Shown here one piece after another: positions 49,688 to 55,819 of a DNA stretch of 55,819 nucleotides. Every line of letters begins with the position of its first letter. Positions within the stretch are counted from its first letter, which is position 1. Made by a program: the position numbers and the translations under genes. Source of the stretch: Polaromonas sp. (GTDB lineage Bacteria; Pseudomonadota; Gammaproteobacteria; Burkholderiales; Burkholderiaceae_C); the NCBI GenBank assembly GCA_021737975.1, contig JAIPCZ010000012.1:1-55819 (forward strand), given 5' to 3'. The notes under the pieces are model-generated. The model was given only the letters and a program-made list of their open reading frames with translations, was not told the origin of the DNA and searched no databases.

Positions 49688-50493
49688 TGGCGACTTTCGT
49701 TCTGCGCGGCGGCGCAGGCTGCCAGCGCTTGCTGCATCATGGCCTTGAGCAGGGGGCGGATGGCAGCAGCTTTTTGCGCGTCAAAAGCAAAGGGCAGGGT
49801 TTCGTCCATGTACAGGTATTGGCACATTTCCAGCTGCACGGCATGTACGCCGTCTTGCGGCGCACCGTAGTGGCGGGTGATGTAGCCGCCCTTGAAACGC
49901 CCGTTGACCACATGTGTGACGGCGCCCGCCTGCGCACAAACCTGGTCGATGGCGGCGGCGATGGCGGAGTCGGCGCTGGCGCCGCTGGCCGTGCCAATGT
50001 TCAAGCCGGGCAGCGTGCCCTCGAACAGCCAGGGAATCTGCGAGCGAATGCTGTGGGCGTCCCACAACAGCGCGAACCCGTGAACCGCCTTGATGCGCTG
50101 CAACTCCGCCGCCAGCGCCGCATGGTAGGGCTGCCAGTAGAGCGCGCGGCGGCGCAGGCGTTCAGCGTCTGACGGCTCGCAGCCGGCTTGATAAAGCGCG
50201 TCACCGGTAAAGAACCGCGTCGGGCACAGTTCGGTGTTGGCCGCGCCCGGGTACATGGGCGTGTCGTCCGGCGGCCGGTTGAGGTCGATCACGTAGCGCG
50301 ACATGCGCGGCATCAGCACGCTGGCGCCGAGTTCCGGCAAAAAGTCGTAGAGCCGGGCCAGGTGCCAGTCGGTGTCTTCGAGCGCCAGCGCGCGCGGCTG
50401 GTAGGCGCTTTGCAGCTCTGGCGGAATCTCGGTGCCGACATGCGGCATGCTGACCAGCAGCGGCGAGGTGCCGTGGTGCAAGCTGTAACTCAT
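49684..50493 (-). CDS. hutG: N-formylglutamate deformylase
   Basis: 269 residues. It hydrolyses N-formylglutamate to glutamate and formate, the last step of the HutF route. Family segments: [68 protein letters not shown] and [32 protein letters not shown]. It is flanked by 4-base ATGA overlaps with hutI and hutF. Confidence 0.95.
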   Translation of the reverse strand: MSYSLHHGTSPLLVSMPHVGTEIPPELQSAYQPRALALEDTDWHLARLYDFLPELGASVLMPRMSRYVIDLNRPPDDTPMYPGAANTELCPTRFFTGDALYQAGCEPSDAERLRRRALYWQPYHAALAAELQRIKAVHGFALLWDAHSIRSQIPWLFEGTLPGLNIGTASGASADSAIAAAIDQVCAQAGAVTHVVNGRFKGGYITRHYGAPQDGVHAVQLEMCQYLYMDETLPFAFDAQKAAAIRPLLKAMMQQALAACAAAQNESRQ

Positions 50494-51698
50494 CGCGGCT
50501 CACCTTCGTGAATGGTTTGGATGCAGGGATTGGCACCCAGCGCGTAACTGAGCTGGGCCGGGTGTCGCACGTTCCACAGCACAAAGTCCGCGCGCATGCC
50601 GGGCGCCAGCATGCCGCGGTCAGGCAAGCCCAGCGCCTGCGCCGCATGGCGCGTGACCCCTGCCAGCGCTTCTTCAGGCGTCAGGCGAAACAGCGTGCAC
50701 GCCATGTTGAGCATCAGCAGCAGCGAGGTGCACGGCGAACTGCCGGGGTTGCAATCGGTCGCAATGGCGATGGGCACGCCTTTGCGGCGCAAGAGTTCGA
50801 CCGGCGGCACTTTGGTTTCGCGCAAAAAGTAGAAGGCGCCGGGCAGCAGCACGGCCACGCAGCCCGCCGCCGCCATGGCCTCCGCGCCGGCTTCGGACAG
50901 CCATTCCAGGTGATCGCAGCTCAGCGCCTTGAAGCCGGCCGCCAGTGCCGCGCCGCCGCTGTCGCTGAGTTGCTCGGCATGTAATTTGACAGGCAGTCCC
51001 AACGCCCGTGCGGCGTCGAACACGCGCGCCATTTGCGCCGGACTGAAGGCAATTCGTTCGCAAAACCCGTCCACGGCGTCGACCAGGCCTTGCGCATGCA
51101 AAAGCGGCAACATGCGCACGACCTCATCCACATAGTCATCGGCGCGTCCGGCGAATTCAGGGGGGAGCGCGTGCGCGCCCAGAAATGTGGTGCGCACCGC
51201 GACGGCATGCGATTCCCCGAGCGCACGCGCCACCTGCAGCATCTTGCGCTCGTGCTCAAAAGCCAAGCCGTAGCCGGACTTGATCTCCAGCGTGGTCACG
51301 CCCTCGCTGAGCAGTTGTGCCAGCCGGACACTGCTTTGCGCCGTGAGTTGCTCTGGCGTGGCTTGGCGCGTGGCTTGCACGGTGGACACAATGCCGCCCC
51401 CGCTGCGGGCGATGTCTTCGTAGCTTGCGCCCTTGAGCCGCATCTCGAACTCCTGCGCCCGGTCACCGCCGTAAACCAGGTGGGTGTGGCAGTCGATCAG
51501 GCCCGGCGTGATGAGCGCGCCACCGCAGTCATGCCGCGCGGCGCATTGCGCCAGAAGTTCGGGGGGCAATGCGCCGCGGGGCCCGACCCAGTGCAGCTGC
51601 GCGCCGTCCACCACCAGGGCGGCATCCGTGACCAGTCCATAGGCCTGCGCCGCAGCAGGGTGCATGGTGGCAACCGTGGCATTGGTCCAGAGTTTCAT
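50490..51698 (-). CDS. hutI: imidazolonepropionase
   Basis: 402 residues from ATG 51698 (GGAG upstream); an ATG at 51716 lies upstream without better support. It opens the imidazolone ring to give N-formimidoylglutamate. Zinc ligands and family motifs: [51 protein letters not shown], and [11 protein letters not shown] near the C-terminus. It is coupled to hutD and hutG by ATGA overlaps. Confidence 0.96.
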   Translation of the reverse strand: MKLWTNATVATMHPAAAQAYGLVTDAALVVDGAQLHWVGPRGALPPELLAQCAARHDCGGALITPGLIDCHTHLVYGGDRAQEFEMRLKGASYEDIARSGGGIVSTVQATRQATPEQLTAQSSVRLAQLLSEGVTTLEIKSGYGLAFEHERKMLQVARALGESHAVAVRTTFLGAHALPPEFAGRADDYVDEVVRMLPLLHAQGLVDAVDGFCERIAFSPAQMARVFDAARALGLPVKLHAEQLSDSGGAALAAGFKALSCDHLEWLSEAGAEAMAAAGCVAVLLPGAFYFLRETKVPPVELLRRKGVPIAIATDCNPGSSPCTSLLLMLNMACTLFRLTPEEALAGVTRHAAQALGLPDRGMLAPGMRADFVLWNVRHPAQLSYALGANPCIQTIHEGEPR

Positions 51699-52321
51699 GG
51701 CGCCATCTCCATCCATAAGGCGCGCCCGGCTGTCACTTGCAGCCGGGTACCAACCGGGCAGTGACGCCAGGCCAGGGTTTGCGGCGGCAGGTCCAGCACT
51801 TCATCGCCAAACGACACGCTGGCACCCTTGTCGACGGTGTACACAGCGACCATTTTTTCGGCGTGCGCCGTGTCTGAAAATGTTCCCTCCACCCGCAACA
51901 TGCGCCCGCTGGCAGCGCCCCGGCGCAACATCAGGTTGAAGTCTTGTGTGGCCCCGGCGATCAGCGTGCAAAACACCGGTTCTTCCCCGGCAAAACACAG
52001 CGGCGCGCTCTCCGGCGTCAAACGGTGGGTTTGTGCCTGCGCCGGTGGCTCCATGGCCAACTGAACCCCGGCACCGCCCAGCACCGCAAACCAGCGCTGC
52101 ACGCCGTCGAACCTGGAAAACGGCCCGTCACTCGCCACCTCGGCCACCGACATGCGCCAGACCCAGTCTTGCGTATTTGGCCAGGCCGCGAGCTCGCGCG
52201 TCACGCCCCCGCCATTTTTCCAGGGACTGGGGGGCACGTCGACCAATGGCGTGATTTGCCAGTCCCCATGACCAAGCGAGGCGGGCCCTTGGGTCATTTT
52301 CGGCGCAACAGAGTCAACCAT
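51695..52321 (-). CDS. hutD: HutD-family protein
   Basis: 208 residues. HutD is a cupin-fold protein linked to histidine-utilisation operons, thought to limit pathway flux. Motifs: [19 protein letters not shown] at the N-terminus, [23 protein letters not shown], and FNLMLRRG. It lies three bases after livF and overlaps hutI. hutH and hutU are not in the window and should lie upstream of the transporter or elsewhere. Confidence 0.9.
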   Translation of the reverse strand: MVDSVAPKMTQGPASLGHGDWQITPLVDVPPSPWKNGGGVTRELAAWPNTQDWVWRMSVAEVASDGPFSRFDGVQRWFAVLGGAGVQLAMEPPAQAQTHRLTPESAPLCFAGEEPVFCTLIAGATQDFNLMLRRGAASGRMLRVEGTFSDTAHAEKMVAVYTVDKGASVSFGDEVLDLPPQTLAWRHCPVGTRLQVTAGRALWMEMAP

Positions 52322-52324
52322 ATC

Positions 52325-53029
52325 TCAATGCATGCCCAGGTAAGCTGCTGCCAGGTTGGGGTCCTGCCGGGCGTCAGCGGCGCTGCCTTGCCAGACAGTG
52401 CGCCCGGACTCGAGCACACACACGTCATCTGCCAGGCGCATCACGCGGTCGGTGTTTTGCTCGACGACCAAAATGGTGAGCCCGTCCTTGCGCAGCAATT
52501 CAAGGGCGGCGTAGCACAGGTCAATGGCTTTCGGCATGAGGCCCAGGGAGATCTCATCGATCATCAGGAGCTTGGGCCGCGTCATCAGCGCGCGGCCAAT
52601 GGCCAGCATTTGCTGCTCGCCGCCTGACAAATTGCCCGCCAGTGAGGTCCAACGCTCACTCAGTCGCGGAAACAGGCTCAGCACCTTGTCGCGGTCCTGT
52701 GCAAAGGCGCTGGCGGGTTGAATGAAGCCCCCCACCCGCAGGTTGTCGGCAACGCTCAGGTCCTTGAACAAGCGCCGCCCCTCGGGCGAGATGGCGATGC
52801 CCAGATTGACGCGTTCACGCGGCCCGAGCTGGCTGATGTCTTGGCCATTAAAACGCAGGGCGCCCTCCTGCCTGGCCACATGGCCTGCAATACACATCAG
52901 GGTGGATGACTTGCCGGCTCCATTGGAGCCGATCAAGCCGGTGATGGTGGCCGGGCGCAGATGCAAAGAGAGGCCATGCACCGCCTGAAACAGGCCGTAG
53001 CCACAGCTCAAATTGTCAATTTGCAGCAT
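52325..53029 (-). CDS. livF: branched-chain-type ABC transporter ATP-binding protein LivF
   Basis: 234 residues from ATG 53029 with a GGAGGAG site. Walker A GSNGAGKSST, signature LSGGEQQMLAIGRAL, Walker B LLMIDEISLGL and switch His in VVEQNTD-type context are present. It overlaps livG by 14 bases. With LivG it powers a HAAT-family importer; in this operon the cargo is probably histidine or urocanate. Confidence 0.93.
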   Translation of the reverse strand: MLQIDNLSCGYGLFQAVHGLSLHLRPATITGLIGSNGAGKSSTLMCIAGHVARQEGALRFNGQDISQLGPRERVNLGIAISPEGRRLFKDLSVADNLRVGGFIQPASAFAQDRDKVLSLFPRLSERWTSLAGNLSGGEQQMLAIGRALMTRPKLLMIDEISLGLMPKAIDLCYAALELLRKDGLTILVVEQNTDRVMRLADDVCVLESGRTVWQGSAADARQDPNLAAAYLGMH

Positions 53030-53777
53030 GCTGATCTCCTCCCAGATAGGCCATTTGAACGGCCGGATCACTCATGGCCTCTTTGGGCAGGGCATCGGCA
53101 ATTTTGCGGCCGTTGTCCAGCACCACCAAACGCTGGCAGATGCGCATGACTTCACTCAGGTTATGCTCAATCAGGATGATGGTCATGCCTTGGCGATTGA
53201 CCTCGGCAATGGTTTGCGCCAGCGCATGCGCTTCGCTCGAATTCAGGCCCGCCAGGGGCTCGTCGAGCAGCAGAAGTTTGGGCTTGAGGGCCAGCGCACG
53301 CGCCATCTCAAGGCGCTTCAATATGCCCAACGGCTGTGTCTTCGGGCTTTGCTCGGCATACGCGGCGATGCCCACTTGCGTTAACGCGTCGAGCGCACTT
53401 TGGCGTTCCAGCCGGGCGTCGACATGCAGCAGCGCTGTGGCGGGCGTGCGCGTCTTGCGGCTGGCCGCCGCAAAAGCCACGTTGTTTTGCACGCTCATCT
53501 CACGAAAGGGTTTGACAAGCTGCTGCGACAAGGCCAGGCCCGCGCGAATGCGAGCATCAATGGGCAGGGCATTGAGCGCAAGATCTTCCAGGAAGACGCT
53601 GCCCAGCGTGGGGCGAACGACCCCCACAATGGCGCGCATCATGGTGGTTTTTCCTGCCCCATTGGGGCCGATCAAGCCAAGCAACTCGCCCGGCCTGACG
53701 TCGAAGGACACGTCGTCAACAGCGGTTAGCCCACCAAAACGAACCGTCACGTTTTTGACACTCAGCAGTGGTTTCAT
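53016..53777 (-). CDS. livG: branched-chain-type ABC transporter ATP-binding protein LivG
   Basis: 253 residues from ATG 53777. Walker A GPNGAGKTTM, signature in the divergent form LGILKRLEMARAL (common in LivG), Walker B LLLLDEPLAGLN and the LIEHNLSEVMRIC switch region. The ATG lies one base after the livM stop. Confidence 0.93.
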   Translation of the reverse strand: MKPLLSVKNVTVRFGGLTAVDDVSFDVRPGELLGLIGPNGAGKTTMMRAIVGVVRPTLGSVFLEDLALNALPIDARIRAGLALSQQLVKPFREMSVQNNVAFAAASRKTRTPATALLHVDARLERQSALDALTQVGIAAYAEQSPKTQPLGILKRLEMARALALKPKLLLLDEPLAGLNSSEAHALAQTIAEVNRQGMTIILIEHNLSEVMRICQRLVVLDNGRKIADALPKEAMSDPAVQMAYLGGDQHAAN

Positions 53778-53778
53778 A

Positions 53779-54621
53779 TCAGCGCTTGCCCTTCGCCATG
53801 AGCCGGTTGACCGCACCGGTGACGCCGTCCGGTGAAAACCGCATCATCAAAAACAACAAGCCACCGTACACCAGCAGTTTGTAGTCGCCAATAAAGGTGA
53901 ACATCGACGGCAGCAAGGACAGCACCACCGCCGCCACGGTGACCCCAAGCACCGACCCGATGCCACCAATCACCACCATGGACAAGACCGTCATCGACTC
54001 GACAAAGCCAAAACTGTCGGGACTGATGAACTTGAGGTTGTTGGCATAAAGCGCGCCCGCCAGGCCCGCCAGCGCGGTTCCCATGGCGAAGGCCGCCAGC
54101 TTGAACCGGGGCACGTCAATGCCCAGCACACGCGTCGTGTCCTCATCTTCAGCAATGGCATTAAACACCTGGCCCATCCAACTGCGCCGGATGTACTGGC
54201 TGAACAGTGCGGCCGCAACACACAGGGCCAGTGTCAGGGTCATGAACGCAAGCTTGGAAAAGCCCGTGTCAGGGATGCCCGAAATTCCCATCTCGCCGCC
54301 CAACACATCCTGCTGCCGCACCACGCCGACAAACAGGAAGCCCACGCCCATGGTGGTGATGGCGAGAAAGTCAGCCCTCACCCTCAGGCTGGCCAGCCCC
54401 ACCACCACGCCCACGCCACCGGCCAGCAACATGGCCAGGGGCAGGGTCAGCAAAAAGGGCATGCCCGCTTTGCACAACACCGCTGAACAGTAGGCGCCAA
54501 TGCCAAAAAATGCCGCGTGACCCAGACTGATTTGCCCGCAAAAGCCGGTGATCAAGTTCAGCGACAGGGCAAACAGCACGCTGATGCCTGCCGCCGTCAC
54601 CAGAGATATTTCGTATTCCAT
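53779..54621 (-). CDS. livM: branched-chain-type ABC transporter permease LivM
   Basis: 280 residues, eight to ten helices. LNLITGFCGQISLGHAAFFGIGAYCSAVL is the LivM signature, and the cytosolic EAA-like loop with AIAEDEDTTRVLGIDVPRFKLAAFAMGTALAGLAGALYA follows (quoted in pieces). It starts eight bases after the livH stop. Confidence 0.93.
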   Translation of the reverse strand: MEYEISLVTAAGISVLFALSLNLITGFCGQISLGHAAFFGIGAYCSAVLCKAGMPFLLTLPLAMLLAGGVGVVVGLASLRVRADFLAITTMGVGFLFVGVVRQQDVLGGEMGISGIPDTGFSKLAFMTLTLALCVAAALFSQYIRRSWMGQVFNAIAEDEDTTRVLGIDVPRFKLAAFAMGTALAGLAGALYANNLKFISPDSFGFVESMTVLSMVVIGGIGSVLGVTVAAVVLSLLPSMFTFIGDYKLLVYGGLLFLMMRFSPDGVTGAVNRLMAKGKR

Positions 54622-54629
54622 AAGGCGCC

Positions 54630-55490
54630 TTACTTTCTGGCGAACAAGCCTTGCGGCCTGACCATTAAAACCAGGATCAAGAAGGCAAAGGCAATGGCAT
54701 TGCGGTCCAGCAGCTTGCCCAGGTAGATGGTGCCAAACGACTCGACGACGCCCAAGGTCAGGGCGGCCATCAGCGTGCCAGGCACCGAGCCCAGACCGCC
54801 CAGCACAATGATCGCCAGGGCCTTGTAGGAGGGCACGCTGCCCATGGTGGGCTCGACCAGGTTATTCAACAGGGCCACCATCACCCCCGCCATGCCGGCC
54901 AGGCCGGAGCCGATGAAGAAATTGACATAACGCACTTTTTTGAGGTCAATGCCAAACGACTCCGCCATTTGCGGGTCGGTTACAGTGGCCTGGCAGGCAA
55001 TGCCCAAACGCGTCTTGCTTTGCAGCAAGGCCAGCACACCGATGATGAGGGCGCCGCCAATCATCACCAGCAGTTCGGCTTGCTTGAAGCTCAGAAAACC
55101 AATGACCACCTGCGCTTGCAGCGGCGGGTTCTTGTAAGACATGCCGTAGGCGCCAAAAGCGATGCGAAAAATCTCTTCTGACGCGATAAACAGTCCGATT
55201 GAGGCAATAAGCGCCACAAACGGGGGCCGGTGCAGGATGGGTTCGTAACACAACCGGTACATCAGCACGCCCGCGAAGCCCGACACCAGGATGGCCACGA
55301 TCATGGCCAAACCCAGGCTGTCGAACTGGTTGGTGACCAGCACCCCCATGTACCCCCCCAAAGTAAACAAGGCAGCGTGTGCCACATGCAGGATGCGCAG
55401 CAGCCCGTAAACCAGGGTCAGGCCGAGCGCCACCAGCGCATAGATGCTGCCCTGCACCAGGCCTTGCGCAATCAGATCAATGAAAAGCAT
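54630..55490 (-). CDS. livH: branched-chain-type ABC transporter permease LivH
   Basis: 286 residues. Typical LivH opening (GLVQGSIYALVALGLTLVYGLLRILHVAHAALFTLGGYMG in pieces) and the loop CQATVTDPQMAESFGIDLKKVRYVNFFIGSGLAG. With LivM it forms the membrane channel. An AGGAGA-type site precedes the ATG. Confidence 0.94.
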   Translation of the reverse strand: MLFIDLIAQGLVQGSIYALVALGLTLVYGLLRILHVAHAALFTLGGYMGVLVTNQFDSLGLAMIVAILVSGFAGVLMYRLCYEPILHRPPFVALIASIGLFIASEEIFRIAFGAYGMSYKNPPLQAQVVIGFLSFKQAELLVMIGGALIIGVLALLQSKTRLGIACQATVTDPQMAESFGIDLKKVRYVNFFIGSGLAGMAGVMVALLNNLVEPTMGSVPSYKALAIIVLGGLGSVPGTLMAALTLGVVESFGTIYLGKLLDRNAIAFAFLILVLMVRPQGLFARK

Positions 55491-55528
55491 GGGTTCTCCT
55501 TGCGTTTTCGGATGGGGGTAACGAGGCT

Positions 55529-55819
55529 TTACTTCTTGACGCTGGCCTTGGTCGGTGCGGCCAAATACACCGGGTCTGAAATCACGGCATAGCGGCGGAA
55601 GGCCTTGTCTTTGACCACTTGGACCTGCACGTCTTTGTTGACCTCATGCAAGTCGTTGAAAGACAATTTGCCGATGGGGGTCTCGAAGGTGCCGCCGGCA
55701 ATCGCATCGCGGATCGCTTCGCGGTTCGTTGTGCCGGCTTTTTTCATGGCCTCGATGGCGACGAAGGTGGCACTGTAGGTGGCTGCGTCCACCATGTCGG
55801 AGCCAGATCCAACGGTCTT
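55529..55819 (-). CDS. ABC transporter substrate-binding protein, C-terminal part (cut by window end)
   Basis: 96 residues visible, running off the right edge. VDAATYSATFVAIEAMKKAGTTNREAIRDAIAGGTFETPIGKLSFNDLHEVN is the C-terminal part of LivJ/HAAT-type periplasmic binding proteins (quoted in pieces). It lies 38 bases upstream of livH and would be the receptor for this importer. The ligand-binding residues lie beyond the window. Confidence 0.88.
   Translation of the reverse strand, partial: KTVGSGSDMVDAATYSATFVAIEAMKKAGTTNREAIRDAIAGGTFETPIGKLSFNDLHEVNKDVQVQVVKDKAFRRYAVISDPVYLAAPTKASVKK

Overview
The window looks like chromosome of a betaproteobacterium of the order Burkholderiales, most likely family Comamonadaceae (Rhodoferax/Polaromonas-like). 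This rests on the GC-rich codon use, on families typical of that group (TRAP carriers, DUF6352, HutD/HutF histidine degradation, LacI-controlled idonate genes), and on short interspersed palindromes. It is an inference from sequence character; there is no rRNA or other phylogenetic marker here.

Layout. 1-3.7 kb is a lower-GC accessory edge: the tail of an IS3-family element, a histidine kinase carrying seven near-identical 63-bp repeats, stretches without genes, and a DUF6352 protein. 3.9-6.3 kb holds ethanolamine ammonia-lyase (eutB, eutC); a palindromic repeat appears to have landed on the original eutC start. 6.2-15.3 kb is a sugar-acid module. A leftward operon (SDR 5-ketogluconate reductase, gluconokinase, 3-hydroxyisobutyrate-dehydrogenase-like enzyme, TRAP dctQMP, small alpha/beta-barrel protein) diverges from a 2-hydroxyacid dehydrogenase and an L-idonate 5-dehydrogenase. 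A LacI regulator closes the module, and GntR/IdnR-like operators lie at both control regions. The expected route is L-idonate -> 5-ketogluconate -> gluconate -> 6-phosphogluconate, with TRAP uptake. 15.4-18.8 kb is a deoxynucleoside salvage operon (cdd, PNP, deoC, deoA). 18.9-22.3 kb pairs a periplasmic ligand-binding protein with a membrane histidine kinase. Next come a YchJ protein, a SulP permease, a B12-binding radical SAM enzyme whose last codons are made of a repeat, and a SlyD-like isomerase.

26.9-33.5 kb has a defence and stress character: a NERD-domain UvrD-like helicase, a DUF488 relic, a PF09720/RelE-type toxin-antitoxin pair, an AbiEi-type antitoxin directly joined to an AlkX (YcaQ) DNA glycosylase, a VOC protein, and a class-II-like Fic protein behind two inverted repeats. 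33.5-46.3 kb holds the DTW tRNA-modifying enzyme, a tiny CxxC protein, a secreted ankyrin/HbpS pair next to a sensor kinase and FixJ-type regulator, an AraC/EamA pair, a DUF1993 protein, a methyltransferase, AlkC with RarD, and a CASTOR/POLLUX-like channel overlapping a RIO kinase.

46.4-48.2 kb contains a PAS-PAS-GGDEF diguanylate cyclase. On the same (minus) strand upstream of it is a convincing c-di-GMP-I (GEMM) riboswitch that matches the known aptamer in nearly every conserved block; this implies feedback by the enzyme's own product. 48.2-55.8 kb is one leftward operon: a branched-chain-type ABC transporter (binding protein cut by the window end, livH, livM, livG, livF) followed by hutD, hutI, hutG and hutF, probably uptake and degradation of histidine or urocanate.

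I found no tRNA, rRNA, CRISPR array or prophage. The best candidates for new biology are the riboswitch-controlled cyclase, the AbiEi-AlkX pair, the HbpS/ankyrin/two-component cluster with its palindrome, the TRAP-based idonate regulon, and two cases where short repeats changed gene ends.
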